Shown: piece by piece, positions 27,836 through 37,334 of the stretch
How the letters are laid out: each line of letters opens with the position of its first letter
How positions within the stretch are numbered: the first letter of the stretch is position 1
NCBI GenBank assembly: GCA_951394045.1
Contig: OX595998.1
Coordinates: 1,364,001 to 1,428,000, forward strand
From: Nitzschia sp. DOCU1
Lineage: Eukaryota > Bacillariophyta > Bacillariophyceae > Bacillariales > Bacillariaceae
Length of the DNA stretch: 64,000 nt
Direction of reading: 5' to 3'
Notes under the pieces: generated by a model
Database searches by the model: none
The model's input: the letters and a program-made list of their open reading frames with translations, nothing else
Told to the model about the DNA's origin: nothing
Position numbers and translations under genes: made by a program

Positions 27836-30316
27836 ATGGCATCTACTACTTCCGCTGCTACTCCTGACGATGATAATCGCAAACGCCCAGCGGCAACTGT
27901 CTGGGCGATCCGCAAGTGCGAGTCGTTGGACGGACCAGCAATTTTCACACAGTGGAAAGACTGCAAGTTTTTCCTTGAAGAGCAAGAAGAAGACGACGAC
28001 GCTCCCCTGGAATGGCAGGCCTTTGTGAACATCTTTGATGCTGTTCAGTACATTCTGACAGCGGCGGGCCGCGGCAATTTGCTCCAAAGGCGTCCGCCAC
28101 AAACGCCGGTGGCGACTGCCATGGCCGTAAGCCACACGCAACAAGTTGCCGACCTCATGGCAAACCCTGGCACGGCTGCTGCCGCCGTTGCTGCCAGTGC
28201 CGAGGCCTTTGAAGCTTTGACAGCTGCTGCTACTTTCCCCACGGGGGGTATAAATACCCCACCTATGGTTCCAGTTCCTCCTGCGGCAGCCGCCGAAGCA
28301 GCTACAGTCGCTGCCACAACTGCTGCGGCGCCAGCTGTGGCTCCAACTGAAACACCTCTGAAGAGGAAACGTGGTCGTCCACGGAAGCCCATCGACCTTT
28401 CTCCCCCCCCTCCCAAGAAAAAGCGTGGTCCCAAGCCAAAACCCAAGCCCCCGAAACCACCTCCAAAATATGTTTCATGGAGTACTAGGCTCGAACAGCT
28501 GAAAGCCTACAAGACATTGCACGGGCACTTTCGTGTTCCTCGTGACTACGATGTCGGCCTTTGTTGCTGGGCGCAGAGGGAGGGTCAGCGAGTGGCTCGT
28601 GTTCTGCGTTTTCGAAGATTGCAAAGAGAACAAGAAGCTCGAGAGAAAGAAGGCATATTTCCTCCCAGGGAGGTGGAGGCTGCTTCTATTATTAACGATA
28701 GTCCGGGCGAAACGACTGGGGCGAGTGTAGCTGTGAGTAGTAATAGTCAGGGTGGAACAGCGGCTGCTGCTGCTTCAAGTCCACAAGGACAAGCTACGTC
28801 TACCGAAGACCGCCAGGGTGAGGCTGCTGTATCTTTGGAAGAAAATCAAGATGGCGCGTCAAAACACCCCGATGACGATGGAGACTCCGACGCTGCTTCG
28901 AACGCTCCATCGGCAGCTGCTAGTAAAAGCGAGGATATGACGATCACCAAAAAGGACCAAGAGTATACAGACAGGCTCTTGGAGGTGGGCTTCATTGTAG
29001 ATCCAGATTCGTATCATGATAAAGATTCCATACGAAAAAGCTATGCACGCTGGGAAGAACGTTTTTCGGAACTGAAGGAATACAAAGAATCGCACGATGG
29101 CTCTTTGGACGTCGAAGGTGATAGCAGATTGGAGAAGTGGGTTCTGTTTCAACAGAATCAACTAGCAAGATGGGAACAACAACCACCTAGTTCTAAGTTG
29201 CATCGAGACCGTCGTCAGCGTCTTCTCGATCTAGGCCTTGAGTCGAAGGAAACTCTTTCAAAGCCGAAGACGTTTGACGAAATGTACGAGGAGCTTTTTA
29301 AATTCAAGGAAGCGCATGGACATGTAGACGTTCCTAGCTGCGACACGGAAAATAAGATCGAGCATTGGACGAGAGCGCTGAGAAACTGGACCACAAATTT
29401 ACGTGTTGAGTTTGACAAATTCAAAGCTGGGAAACCCAGGACCAAGGAAACGAAGAACTTTCATTTGACGCCCGAACGGATTGGAAAGTTGACGCGTCTT
29501 GGCTTTCGGTTGCAGATGCTTTCTCGTGTGGACTTTGATTATCGAGCAGCCGAATGGCTTGAATATTTCACCAAACACGGTAAAGATCCTTCTGGAGAGG
29601 ATCCAAAGTACAGCCTAGTTGGCAAGTGGTGCTGCAAAGTGCGATACTATTATTGGTCCACCGGTGAGGAGGGCGGTCCATCCGGGCCTTTGACCCAAGA
29701 GCGGATTGATCGGCTTCGGTCGTGGGGTTTTGACTTCAAGACGAAGTATGTTCCGAAAAACCCCAATGCTCGCAAAGTAAGTTGGGATGAACGATACCAA
29801 CAATTAGTCGAATACAAAGAAACCCACGGCAACTGTGACGTGCCACAATTGCATCCCGAACTCGGCACGTGGGTTCATCATCAACGTCGTTACTATCGTC
29901 AATTTAAATTGGGAAGGAAGACGGTCCTGACCAAGGAAAGGATTAACAAGTTGGTTGCACTGGGCTTCAAATGGATTACCCGTAAAAGCCCCAAGCCAAT
30001 AGGCGAGGATGACGACAGGTTGTTGGATTTGGCAAAGTCGCCGAACGCTGTGAAGAAGCGCAAACAGCAACAACAAGACGAAGAATCGTCATCTTCTTCC
30101 GACGACGATGATGACGATGATGATAGTTCTTTGGGACATCCTATTGAATACAATCGAAGTTCTTCACGGGGCAAGCAGATCCAGACTTTGTGGCAACAAA
30201 CTACAGCGCCCGCACGAGCAGGATATCCGAACCACCACCAGGCGCAGCAGCAGCAGCCACAACAGAACGCGGCGCCTTGGGAGCGCTATCGCCTATTGAA
30301 TGATCGCACCTTTTAG
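27836..30316 (+). CDS. HA-repeat paralogue 3 with intact AT-hook
   Basis: 826 residues from the ATG shared by the family (MASTTSAATPDD); an upstream in-frame start at 27803 would add 11 residues. It has the N-terminal hybrid-binding-like domain at about residues 20-75, an Ala/Pro-rich linker, an intact AT-hook (KRKRGRPRKP, near residue 176) and a second basic Pro-rich stretch (KKKRGPKPKPKPPKP). HA modules begin near residues 214, 405, 478, 569 and 648. Module 5 (WDERYQQLVEYKETHGNCD, then TWVHHQRRYYR, then LVALGFKW) is the best match to the Pfam HA consensus. The acidic tail has a run of Ser then Asp, followed by a Gln-rich stretch and ERYRLLNDRTF. It is a good reference for the family because no key segment is lost. 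Confidence 0.9.
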   Translation: MASTTSAATPDDDNRKRPAATVWAIRKCESLDGPAIFTQWKDCKFFLEEQEEDDDAPLEWQAFVNIFDAVQYILTAAGRGNLLQRRPPQTPVATAMAVSHTQQVADLMANPGTAAAAVAASAEAFEALTAAATFPTGGINTPPMVPVPPAAAAEAATVAATTAAAPAVAPTETPLKRKRGRPRKPIDLSPPPPKKKRGPKPKPKPPKPPPKYVSWSTRLEQLKAYKTLHGHFRVPRDYDVGLCCWAQREGQRVARVLRFRRLQREQEAREKEGIFPPREVEAASIINDSPGETTGASVAVSSNSQGGTAAAAASSPQGQATSTEDRQGEAAVSLEENQDGASKHPDDDGDSDAASNAPSAAASKSEDMTITKKDQEYTDRLLEVGFIVDPDSYHDKDSIRKSYARWEERFSELKEYKESHDGSLDVEGDSRLEKWVLFQQNQLARWEQQPPSSKLHRDRRQRLLDLGLESKETLSKPKTFDEMYEELFKFKEAHGHVDVPSCDTENKIEHWTRALRNWTTNLRVEFDKFKAGKPRTKETKNFHLTPERIGKLTRLGFRLQMLSRVDFDYRAAEWLEYFTKHGKDPSGEDPKYSLVGKWCCKVRYYYWSTGEEGGPSGPLTQERIDRLRSWGFDFKTKYVPKNPNARKVSWDERYQQLVEYKETHGNCDVPQLHPELGTWVHHQRRYYRQFKLGRKTVLTKERINKLVALGFKWITRKSPKPIGEDDDRLLDLAKSPNAVKKRKQQQQDEESSSSSDDDDDDDDSSLGHPIEYNRSSSRGKQIQTLWQQTTAPARAGYPNHHQAQQQQPQQNAAPWERYRLLNDRTF

Positions 30317-30569
30317 CATGATTGTGATTTACGATTAGCTGCTATGCAAGAGCTCAAAGGCTGCACCGGCGGGCTCTGCCTGATGTTTCCTGTGGACGAC
30401 GATCGGTGCTGTCCCAGCACCTAAAGTATGATGCTGCTACTACTTTTTCTGCCAATAGCGTTACATTTTAGATGGTCATTGTCGACCTCTTTTCGATAAT
30501 TACTAGGTATCGTCAAAGTAGGCGCATCCGCTTCTTGCCACCTTGGAATTTTACGGCTTCAATAGACTC

Positions 30570-30720
30570 CGTCGGCAGTCTGATTATTCCCAGTAGGAAC
30601 AGCGCCAAAAGAAGAATCGATTCCAAGTCATCATGTCTCTGAGGTCCGTGGTCTCTCGAAAGTAGGCTGTAATGGTGGCAGCGTCTCGCTGCTGTTTGTT
30701 TCCTTCTCACATGATTGCCG
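30570..30720 (-). pseudogene. Fragment of the thioredoxin-fold gene 5' end
   Basis: On the minus strand an ATG at 30631 begins MTWNRF, matching MSWNRF of the gene at 21942. The DNA match runs for about 60 bp on the coding side (shared GAATCGATT, GCGCTGTTC and CTGCCG segments) and patchily into the upstream side (TCTCGAA, TAATGG, CGCTGCTG-like). One base is missing in the signal-peptide codons, so the frame is lost after a few residues. The thioredoxin domain itself is absent. It shows that a block containing the neighbour gene's start was copied with an HA gene. Confidence 0.75.
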
Positions 30721-30799
30721 AAACGGCGGCGGGGAAATGCCGCCGACAAAAGCACCGAAGCAAAACGCGATAGTATTTTTTTACTTTGGTCGCAGATTG

Positions 30800-30840
30800 C
30801 AGTCGACAGAATCATAGATCCGAGTGTTCGGAGTAATCAA
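30800..30840 (+). promoter_or_regulatory. Conserved upstream element of the HA genes
   Basis: CAGTCGAC followed by AGATCCGAGTGTTCGGAGTA; near-identical at 22122-22148 and diverged at 24711-24755 and 27548-27580. It lies roughly 170-290 bp before the ATG in four of five copies. It may be a promoter part or simply flank kept since duplication. Confidence 0.45.
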
Positions 30841-31004
30841 ACCAACAGTCCCCCGGCCGGCGGGCCCGACCGCCCGCCGCGACGTTCTCACGCAAAATGC
30901 CAAAACCAGACCGAGGGCAAAGGGTCAAACATAACAACACATGTCAATATGGTCCGACAAAAGACGACAAGTCTACAGTAATGACGCAAGGAAATCGATA
31001 TCTT

Positions 31005-33458
31005 ATGGCATCTACTACTTCCGCTGCTATTCCTGACGATGATAATCGCAAACGCCCCGCGGCCACCGTTTGGGCGATTCGCAAATGCGAGTCCTTGGAC
31101 GGCCCAGCAATTTTCACGCAGTGGAAAGACTGCAAGTTTTTCATCGAAGAGCAAGAAGACAACGACGACGCTCCCCTGGAATGGCAGGCCTTTGTGGAAA
31201 TCTTCGATGCTGTTCAGTACGTTCTGACAGCGGCGGGCCGCGGTAATTTGTTGCAGAGGCCGCCGCTACCAAGGCGGAAGACAACTGCCGTGAGCCACAC
31301 GCAACAAGTTGCCAACCCCATGGCAAATCCCGGCTCGGCTGCTGCTACTCTCCCAGTGGGGGCTATTAATGCTTCACCTATAGTTCCAGCTTCCCCTGTG
31401 GTGGCTGCCGAAGCAGCTACAATCACTGCCACTACTATGCCCGCTGCTGTGGCTCCAACCGAAACACCGCGCAGGAGAAAACGTGGTTGTCCACGGAAGA
31501 ATCAACTTACAGCCACTGCTGCGGCGGCAGGAGCACCAAACGACCTTTCTCCGCCCCCTCCCAAGAAAAAGCGTGTTCTCAAGCCAAAAACCAGCCCCCC
31601 CAAACCTCCAAAGTTTCCTTCATGGAGTACTAGGCTCGAACAGCTGAAAGCCTACAAGGCATTGCACGGGCACTTTCGTGTTCCTCGTGAGTACGATGCA
31701 GGCCTTTATGACTGGGTGCTGAGGGAGCGCCGGCGAATGGCTCGTGTTATTCGTTTTCGAAGATTACAAAGAGAGCAGGAAACCCGAGAAAACGAATCAA
31801 ACTTTCCCGCGGGCGAAGTGGACGCTGCTAATCTCAGTCATGATAGTCCGGGCGAAACGGGTGCGGCAGGTGCAACTGCGGTTGGTAGTGATACTCAGGT
31901 CGAAACAGTGGCGGTGGCTGCTGCTGCAGCAAGTCCACAAGGACAAGCTACTGCCACCGGAGCCCGACAGGGCGAGGCTGCTGTATCTTCAGGAGAAACC
32001 CAAGATGGCACGTCAAACCATTCTGGTGAAGATGGAGTCGTCGACGCTGATTCCAACTCTCCCCCGGCAGCTGCGAGTAAAAGCGAGGATACGAAGATCA
32101 GCGAGATGGACCAAGTGTATGCGGACCGGCTCTTGGAGGTGGGCTTCATCGTAGATCCCGAAGCTACACGCAAAAGCCATCTCCCCTGGGAAGAACGGTT
32201 TTCAGAATTGAAGGAATACAAGGAGTCCCACGATGGCTCTTTGGACGTCGAGGGCAATAGTAGATTGGAGAAGTGGGTTAAGTTTCAACAGAATCAACTG
32301 GCAAAGTGGGAACAACACCCACCCAAACCCAAGTTGGACAAAAGTCGTCGTCAGCGTCTCCTCGAATTAGGGCTTGAACCAAAGGAAACTGAGCTACCGC
32401 CAAAGCGAGTAAACAAGAGAACATTTGACGAAATGTACGAGGAGCTTGTTAAATTCAAGGAGGCGCATGGACACGTGGACGTTCCTAGCCAGGACAAAGA
32501 AAACAAGATCGAGCATTGGACGAAAGATCTGAGAAATTGGACCGCCAATTTACGTGTTGAGTTCGACAATCTCAAAAACGGCAAACCCAGGGCTAAGGAC
32601 ACGAGCAACTTTCATTTGACGCCCGAACGGATTGGAAAGTTGACGCGTCTTGGCTTTCGCTTGCAAATTCATACGCGTATGGACTTTGATTATCGAGCAG
32701 CCGAATGGCTTGAATATTTCACCAAACACGGTAAAGATCCTTCTCGAGACGATGAAAAGTACGGTATGATTGGCGTGTGGTGTTCTAAGCAGAGAAAATA
32801 TTACTGGTCGACGGATGAGGGTGGTCCATCCGGGCCTTTGACCCAAGAACGGATTGACAAGCTTCTATCCTGGGGTTTTGACTTCAAGACGAAGGTTATT
32901 CCGCAGACCCCCGTGACTCCCAGAAAGAATTGGGATGAACGATACCAACAATTGATCGAATACAAGGAAATCCACGGTAACTGTGACGTTCCACAATTGC
33001 ATCCCGAACTCGGCACGTGGGTTCATCATCAGCGTCGCCACTACCGTAGGTTAAAATTGGGAAGGAAGTCGCATATAACCAAGGAAAGGATTGACAAGTT
33101 GGTTGCACTGGGCTTCAAATGGATTACCCGTAAAAGCCCCAAGCCAATAGGCGAGAACGACGACAGGTTGTTGGATTTGGCAAAGTCGCCGAACGCTGTG
33201 AAGAAGCGCAAACAGCAACACCAAGACGAAGAATCCTCGTCTTCGTCCGACAACGGTGATGACGATGACGATGATGATAGTTCTGTGGGACATCCTATTG
33301 AATACAATCGAAGTTCGTCAAGGGGCAAGCAGATCCAGACTTTGTGGCAACAAACTACAGCGCCCGCACGAGCAGGATATCCCAACTACCACCAGGCGCA
33401 GCAACAGAACGCGGCGCCTTGGGAGCGCTATCGCATATCGAATGATCGCACTTTTTAG
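31005..33458 (+). CDS. HA-repeat paralogue 4
   Basis: 817 residues from the family ATG; the frame is open upstream to 30897 but that part has no counterpart in the other copies. The N-domain (FTQWKDCKFFIEEQE) is intact. The AT-hook core is RGCP, as in copy 2. HA modules start near residues 206, 395, 472, 560 and 641. The linker inside module 1 is rich in Gly, Ala, Ser and Glu and differs from the other copies in length. Its 5' end matches copy 1 (ATCTTATGGCATC leader and codons of the N-domain), while its 3' part (module 3 with CQDKENKIEHW-like SQDKENKIEHW, modules 4-5) is closest to copy 2, suggesting gene conversion or unequal exchange. Confidence 0.88.
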   Translation: MASTTSAAIPDDDNRKRPAATVWAIRKCESLDGPAIFTQWKDCKFFIEEQEDNDDAPLEWQAFVEIFDAVQYVLTAAGRGNLLQRPPLPRRKTTAVSHTQQVANPMANPGSAAATLPVGAINASPIVPASPVVAAEAATITATTMPAAVAPTETPRRRKRGCPRKNQLTATAAAAGAPNDLSPPPPKKKRVLKPKTSPPKPPKFPSWSTRLEQLKAYKALHGHFRVPREYDAGLYDWVLRERRRMARVIRFRRLQREQETRENESNFPAGEVDAANLSHDSPGETGAAGATAVGSDTQVETVAVAAAAASPQGQATATGARQGEAAVSSGETQDGTSNHSGEDGVVDADSNSPPAAASKSEDTKISEMDQVYADRLLEVGFIVDPEATRKSHLPWEERFSELKEYKESHDGSLDVEGNSRLEKWVKFQQNQLAKWEQHPPKPKLDKSRRQRLLELGLEPKETELPPKRVNKRTFDEMYEELVKFKEAHGHVDVPSQDKENKIEHWTKDLRNWTANLRVEFDNLKNGKPRAKDTSNFHLTPERIGKLTRLGFRLQIHTRMDFDYRAAEWLEYFTKHGKDPSRDDEKYGMIGVWCSKQRKYYWSTDEGGPSGPLTQERIDKLLSWGFDFKTKVIPQTPVTPRKNWDERYQQLIEYKEIHGNCDVPQLHPELGTWVHHQRRHYRRLKLGRKSHITKERIDKLVALGFKWITRKSPKPIGENDDRLLDLAKSPNAVKKRKQQHQDEESSSSSDNGDDDDDDDSSVGHPIEYNRSSSRGKQIQTLWQQTTAPARAGYPNYHQAQQQNAAPWERYRISNDRTF

Positions 33459-34125
33459 CAAAACTTGATTTACAGTGCCGCCTCCGCGTGTTGTACAGAA
33501 CGGTCGGAAGTTGTGGCATTTTTGCTACAGACCACTTTGCGGTTATGATATCGATCGTTTATCGTTCCGGCGATTTGGCGAAATTGTTCCTTTCCGATCG
33601 TCCAGGTAACTGCTAAATAGATAGCACGCACTTTTCGCTGCTTTAATAGTAGTATACTGAAATTATGCAACTTGAGTCGCCATATTGTTTCTTTTGTCTT
33701 TTCGCTCTCTACTAGCTAGAGAAGGCCCCCGAAAATTCGGCATTGTTCAAGTCGATTGAGTCGTCATCCGTCGGAAGATAGAGGAAGTTGTGTCATCGTC
33801 TCTACAGACCACTTGAAGTCATGGCAATAATGCACATGCATAATCCAAATGCGTTGGTTGAATCATCTCAAATATATCTTCATTTTTCTTACTACTTTGT
33901 CTCTAGTTAGAGGGGCTTGGAAATTCGCAGATTTTACGTGTTGGAATCCGTGTTCGGGATTACACGGACTTTGGTGTTGCTTGCCACGTGCGTACCCTAT
34001 CCCGTTCAAGTGCGCGATAACGAACCGAGTGCCACGCCGCAACAAGGCAAAACAAAGTCAAGACTCACAATGAGAACTTCCGGCAGTCAAACAAGTGAAT
34101 ACCAAAGGAATAGATCGAAAATCTT
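33459..34125. other. Intergenic 4-5 of the HA array
   Basis: 667 bp without a supported gene. At about 33613-33645 there is GCTAAATAGATAGCACGCAC followed by TTTTCGCTGC, which recurs in changed form near 45275 and 63900. The last 25 bp before the ATG (GGAATAGATCGAAAATCTT) are the same as before copy 1. Confidence 0.65.
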
Positions 34126-36645
34126 ATGGCATCTACTACTTCCGCTGCTACTCCTGGCGATGATAATCGCAAACGCCCCGCGGCAACTGTCTGGGCGATT
34201 CGCAAGTGCGAGTCGTTGGACGGCCCAGCAATTTTCACGCAGTGGAAGGACTGCAAGTTTTTCATCGAAGAGCAAGAAGACAACGACGACGGTCCCCTGG
34301 AATGGCAGGCCTTTGTGGACATCTTTGATGCTGTCCAGTACGTTCTGAAAGCGGTGGCAGGTCGCGGTAATTTGTCGCAGAGGCCGCCGCTACCAAGGCG
34401 GAAGACAACTGCCGTGAGCCACACGCAACAAGTTGCCAACCCCATGGTCACTGCTGGCGCCTTCGAAACCCCAACAGCTGCTGCCACTCTCCCAGTGGGG
34501 GCTGTGAATGCCCCGCCTACGGTACGAGCTACCCCTGCGGTGGCGGGACGTACTGATCTTTCTCCTCCTGACTCCGCCACTGCTGCGGCAGCAGCTTTTG
34601 TTCCAACCGAAGCATCCCGGAAGAGAAAACGCGGAGGTCTACCCAGAAATCAAGATACTGCCAGGAATCAAGATACTGCCACTACTGCTTCGGCAGGTGC
34701 GTCTAACGACATTTCTCTGTCCCCTCCCAAGAAAAAACGTGGTCCCAGGCCAAAGCCTCCAAACCCTTCTCCAAAGTATATTACATGGAGTACTAGGTTC
34801 GAACAACTGAAAGCTTACAAGGCATTGCACGGGGACTTTCAAGTTCCTTATGAGTTCGATAAAGGCCTTTATGCCTGGTTGCAGAGGGAGCGTCAGCGAG
34901 TGATGCGTGTTTTGCGCTTTCAAAGATTGCAAAGAGAACAAGTGGCCCGAGAAAACGAAGCAAACTTTCCTTCCGGTGAGGCGGAGACTGCTTCTATTAT
35001 TGATGATCGTCCGGGCGAATCAGCTGCGGCATGTGCAACTTTGGGTGGTAATATTAGTCAGGGCGAAACCGAGGTGGTGGCTGCTGCTGCTGCTGCAAGT
35101 CCACAAGGACAAGCTGCTTCTACCGAAGCCCGCCAAGGTGAGGCGGCTGTGTCTTCAGAAGAGTGGCAGGATGTGACGTCAAAGCACCCTGGCGACGATG
35201 GAGAGGCCGATGCTGATTCAAACGCTCCTTCAGAATCTGCTAGTAAAAGTGAGGAAATGAAAATCAGCAAACGGGATCAGGAGTATACGGACCGCCTCTT
35301 GGAGTTGGGCCTCATCGTAGATCCAGATGCTTTCGTTGATAGTCCACACAAAAGCCTTCCCCTCTGGGAAGAACGGTTTTCCGAATTGAAGGAATACAAG
35401 GAATCCCACGATGGCTCTTTGGACGTCGAGGGTGATGGTAGATTGGAAAAGTGGGTTCAGTTTCAACGGTATCAACTGGCAAAATGGGAACAGCAACCGC
35501 CTACTTCTGAGTTTCATCAAGATCGTCGTCAGCGTCTCCTCGATTTAGGGCTTGAACCCAAGGAAAAAATTTATAAGCCGAAGACATTTGACGAAATGTA
35601 CGAGGAGCTAGTTACATTCAAGGAAGCGCATGGACACGTGGAAGTTCCGAGCTACAGCATCGGAAATAAGATGGAGCATTGGTCGAGATTGCTAAGAACA
35701 TGGACCATTAATTTACGTCGTGAGTTTGATAATTTGAAAAACGGCAAACCCAGGACCAAGGAAACAAAGAACTTTTATTTGACGCCCGAACGGATTGGAA
35801 AGTTGACGCGTCTTGGCTTTCGGTTGCAAATTCAAACTCGTATGGACTTTGATTATCGAGCAGCCGAATGGCTTGAATATTACACCAAACACGGTAAAGA
35901 TCCTTCTCGAGATGATCCAAAGTACAGTCTAGTTGGCGTTTGGTGTTGTAAGGTGCGACGCTTTTATTGGTCGACCGATGAGGGCGGTCCTTCCGGGCCT
36001 TTGACCCAAGAACGGATTGACAAGCTTCGGTCGTGGGGTTTTGACTTCAAGACGAAGGGCCCTCCGAGGAACCCTATGGTTCACAGAATTAGTTGGGATG
36101 ATCGATACCAAGAATTAATCGAATACAAGGAAATCCACGGCAACTGTGACGTTCCACAATTGCATTCCGAACTCGGTAGGTGGGTCCATCATCAGCGTCG
36201 CTACTATCGTGATTTGAAACTGGGAAAGAGGGCGCGCATTAGCAAGGAACAGATTGAAAAGTTGGTTTCACTGGGCTTCAAATGGATTACCCGTAAAAAC
36301 GCCAGGTCAATAGGCGAGGGCAATGACAGGTTCTTGGATTTTGCAAAATACGAGAATCACTATAGTACAGGGAATTCGACGACCACGTCCCCGAACGCTG
36401 CGAAGAAGCGCAAACCACAACAACAAGACGATGAATCATCATCTTCTTCCGACAGCGATGATGATAGCTCGGCGGGCCAACCCATGGAATACAATCGAAA
36501 TCCTTCGCGGGGCAAGCAGGTCCACACTTTGTGGCAACAAACTACAGCGCCCTCACGAGCAGGATATGCCAACTATCACCAGGCACAGCAACAGAACTCA
36601 GCGCCTTGGGAGCGCTATCGCATATCGAATGATCGCACTTTTTAG
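34126..36645 (+). CDS. HA-repeat paralogue 5 with degenerate AT-hook
   Basis: 839 residues. The N-domain is intact with one change in the acidic loop (DNDDGPLEW). In place of the AT-hook it reads RKRKRGGLPRNQ, where the RGRP core is lost, followed by a short duplicated NQDTA(R)NQDTA. HA modules start near residues 219, 413, 485, 573 and 655. Near the C-terminus it shares with copy 1 a segment (FAKYENHYSTGNST) that copies 2-4 lack. The array's outer copies 1 and 5 are thus alike at both ends. The tail is ERYRISNDRTF. Confidence 0.88.
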   Translation: MASTTSAATPGDDNRKRPAATVWAIRKCESLDGPAIFTQWKDCKFFIEEQEDNDDGPLEWQAFVDIFDAVQYVLKAVAGRGNLSQRPPLPRRKTTAVSHTQQVANPMVTAGAFETPTAAATLPVGAVNAPPTVRATPAVAGRTDLSPPDSATAAAAAFVPTEASRKRKRGGLPRNQDTARNQDTATTASAGASNDISLSPPKKKRGPRPKPPNPSPKYITWSTRFEQLKAYKALHGDFQVPYEFDKGLYAWLQRERQRVMRVLRFQRLQREQVARENEANFPSGEAETASIIDDRPGESAAACATLGGNISQGETEVVAAAAAASPQGQAASTEARQGEAAVSSEEWQDVTSKHPGDDGEADADSNAPSESASKSEEMKISKRDQEYTDRLLELGLIVDPDAFVDSPHKSLPLWEERFSELKEYKESHDGSLDVEGDGRLEKWVQFQRYQLAKWEQQPPTSEFHQDRRQRLLDLGLEPKEKIYKPKTFDEMYEELVTFKEAHGHVEVPSYSIGNKMEHWSRLLRTWTINLRREFDNLKNGKPRTKETKNFYLTPERIGKLTRLGFRLQIQTRMDFDYRAAEWLEYYTKHGKDPSRDDPKYSLVGVWCCKVRRFYWSTDEGGPSGPLTQERIDKLRSWGFDFKTKGPPRNPMVHRISWDDRYQELIEYKEIHGNCDVPQLHSELGRWVHHQRRYYRDLKLGKRARISKEQIEKLVSLGFKWITRKNARSIGEGNDRFLDFAKYENHYSTGNSTTTSPNAAKKRKPQQQDDESSSSSDSDDDSSAGQPMEYNRNPSRGKQVHTLWQQTTAPSRAGYANYHQAQQQNSAPWERYRISNDRTF

Positions 36646-37334
36646 CATGAATATGATTGGCAGTGCCCCCGCGTGCTACATTTTGCTTTCTCGGGATTCC
36701 ATAGTACTAGCTGATTTGGGGTGTTTAGAACATAACTTCACTTTTAACTAGCACCGAAGCAGAACCCAAACTCACCGCAAACGAATCGTATGGATCAGTC
36801 TTATTGTTATCGGAGCCGTTTGTAGTCCCCGTGTTATTTTTACGGCTCGGCTGCAAGTGTAAGTATCCATAGCTGTTTTGTATTGAAGTGCTCCAAAACA
36901 TCACCGGCGGGCTCCTGAAGTTTCCTATTGACAACCGGTACAATCCAAGCACCTAAACAATGATGCTGCTACTTCTTCACTAGTAGAAGATTCTTAGCTT
37001 TGATAGCCCCATCTCAACTATGAGAGTGCTGGGGTACGTAAGCACTTAAGCATGCATTCCGTGTTGACAAGCTGATGGGTAAGAGCATGTCCGGCCGGAC
37101 AGACAGACAGGCACGGAATTCACTTGCGCGCACCTATTTTCCAGTCGTGGATATTTGTAAGCGAAGGCGCACCCAACGGTAGGACCTTCACAAAATTGGT
37201 CCATCAACAAAATCCCGCCGACGTGCCGCCACAGCTACATCCGCCTTTGCCCACTACCGTAGTAGAGATCATTCAACGAATCAATCCATCATTGAGAGTT
37301 ATCGCAAAAGTTGGTTCCCAATACGACTTGCAAC
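36646..37334. other. Intergenic between the two arrays
   Basis: 689 bp. The first 100 bp resemble the 3' flanks of copies 1 and 2 (GTGTTTAGAACATAACTTCA-type landmark). 36890-36980 repeats the segment found after copy 3. The rest shows nothing recognisable and should hold the promoter of the next gene. Confidence 0.6.

Larger units (their letters stand above)
30317..31004. other. Intergenic 3-4 of the HA array
   Basis: 688 bp. 30360-30450 resembles 36900-36980 downstream of copy 5 (shared ACCGGCGGGCTC and CAAGCACCTAAA-type landmarks). 30570-30720 is a broken copy of the thioredoxin-fold gene start. 30800-30840 is the conserved upstream element, followed by a very GC-rich patch at about 30850-30890. 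Confidence 0.7.
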
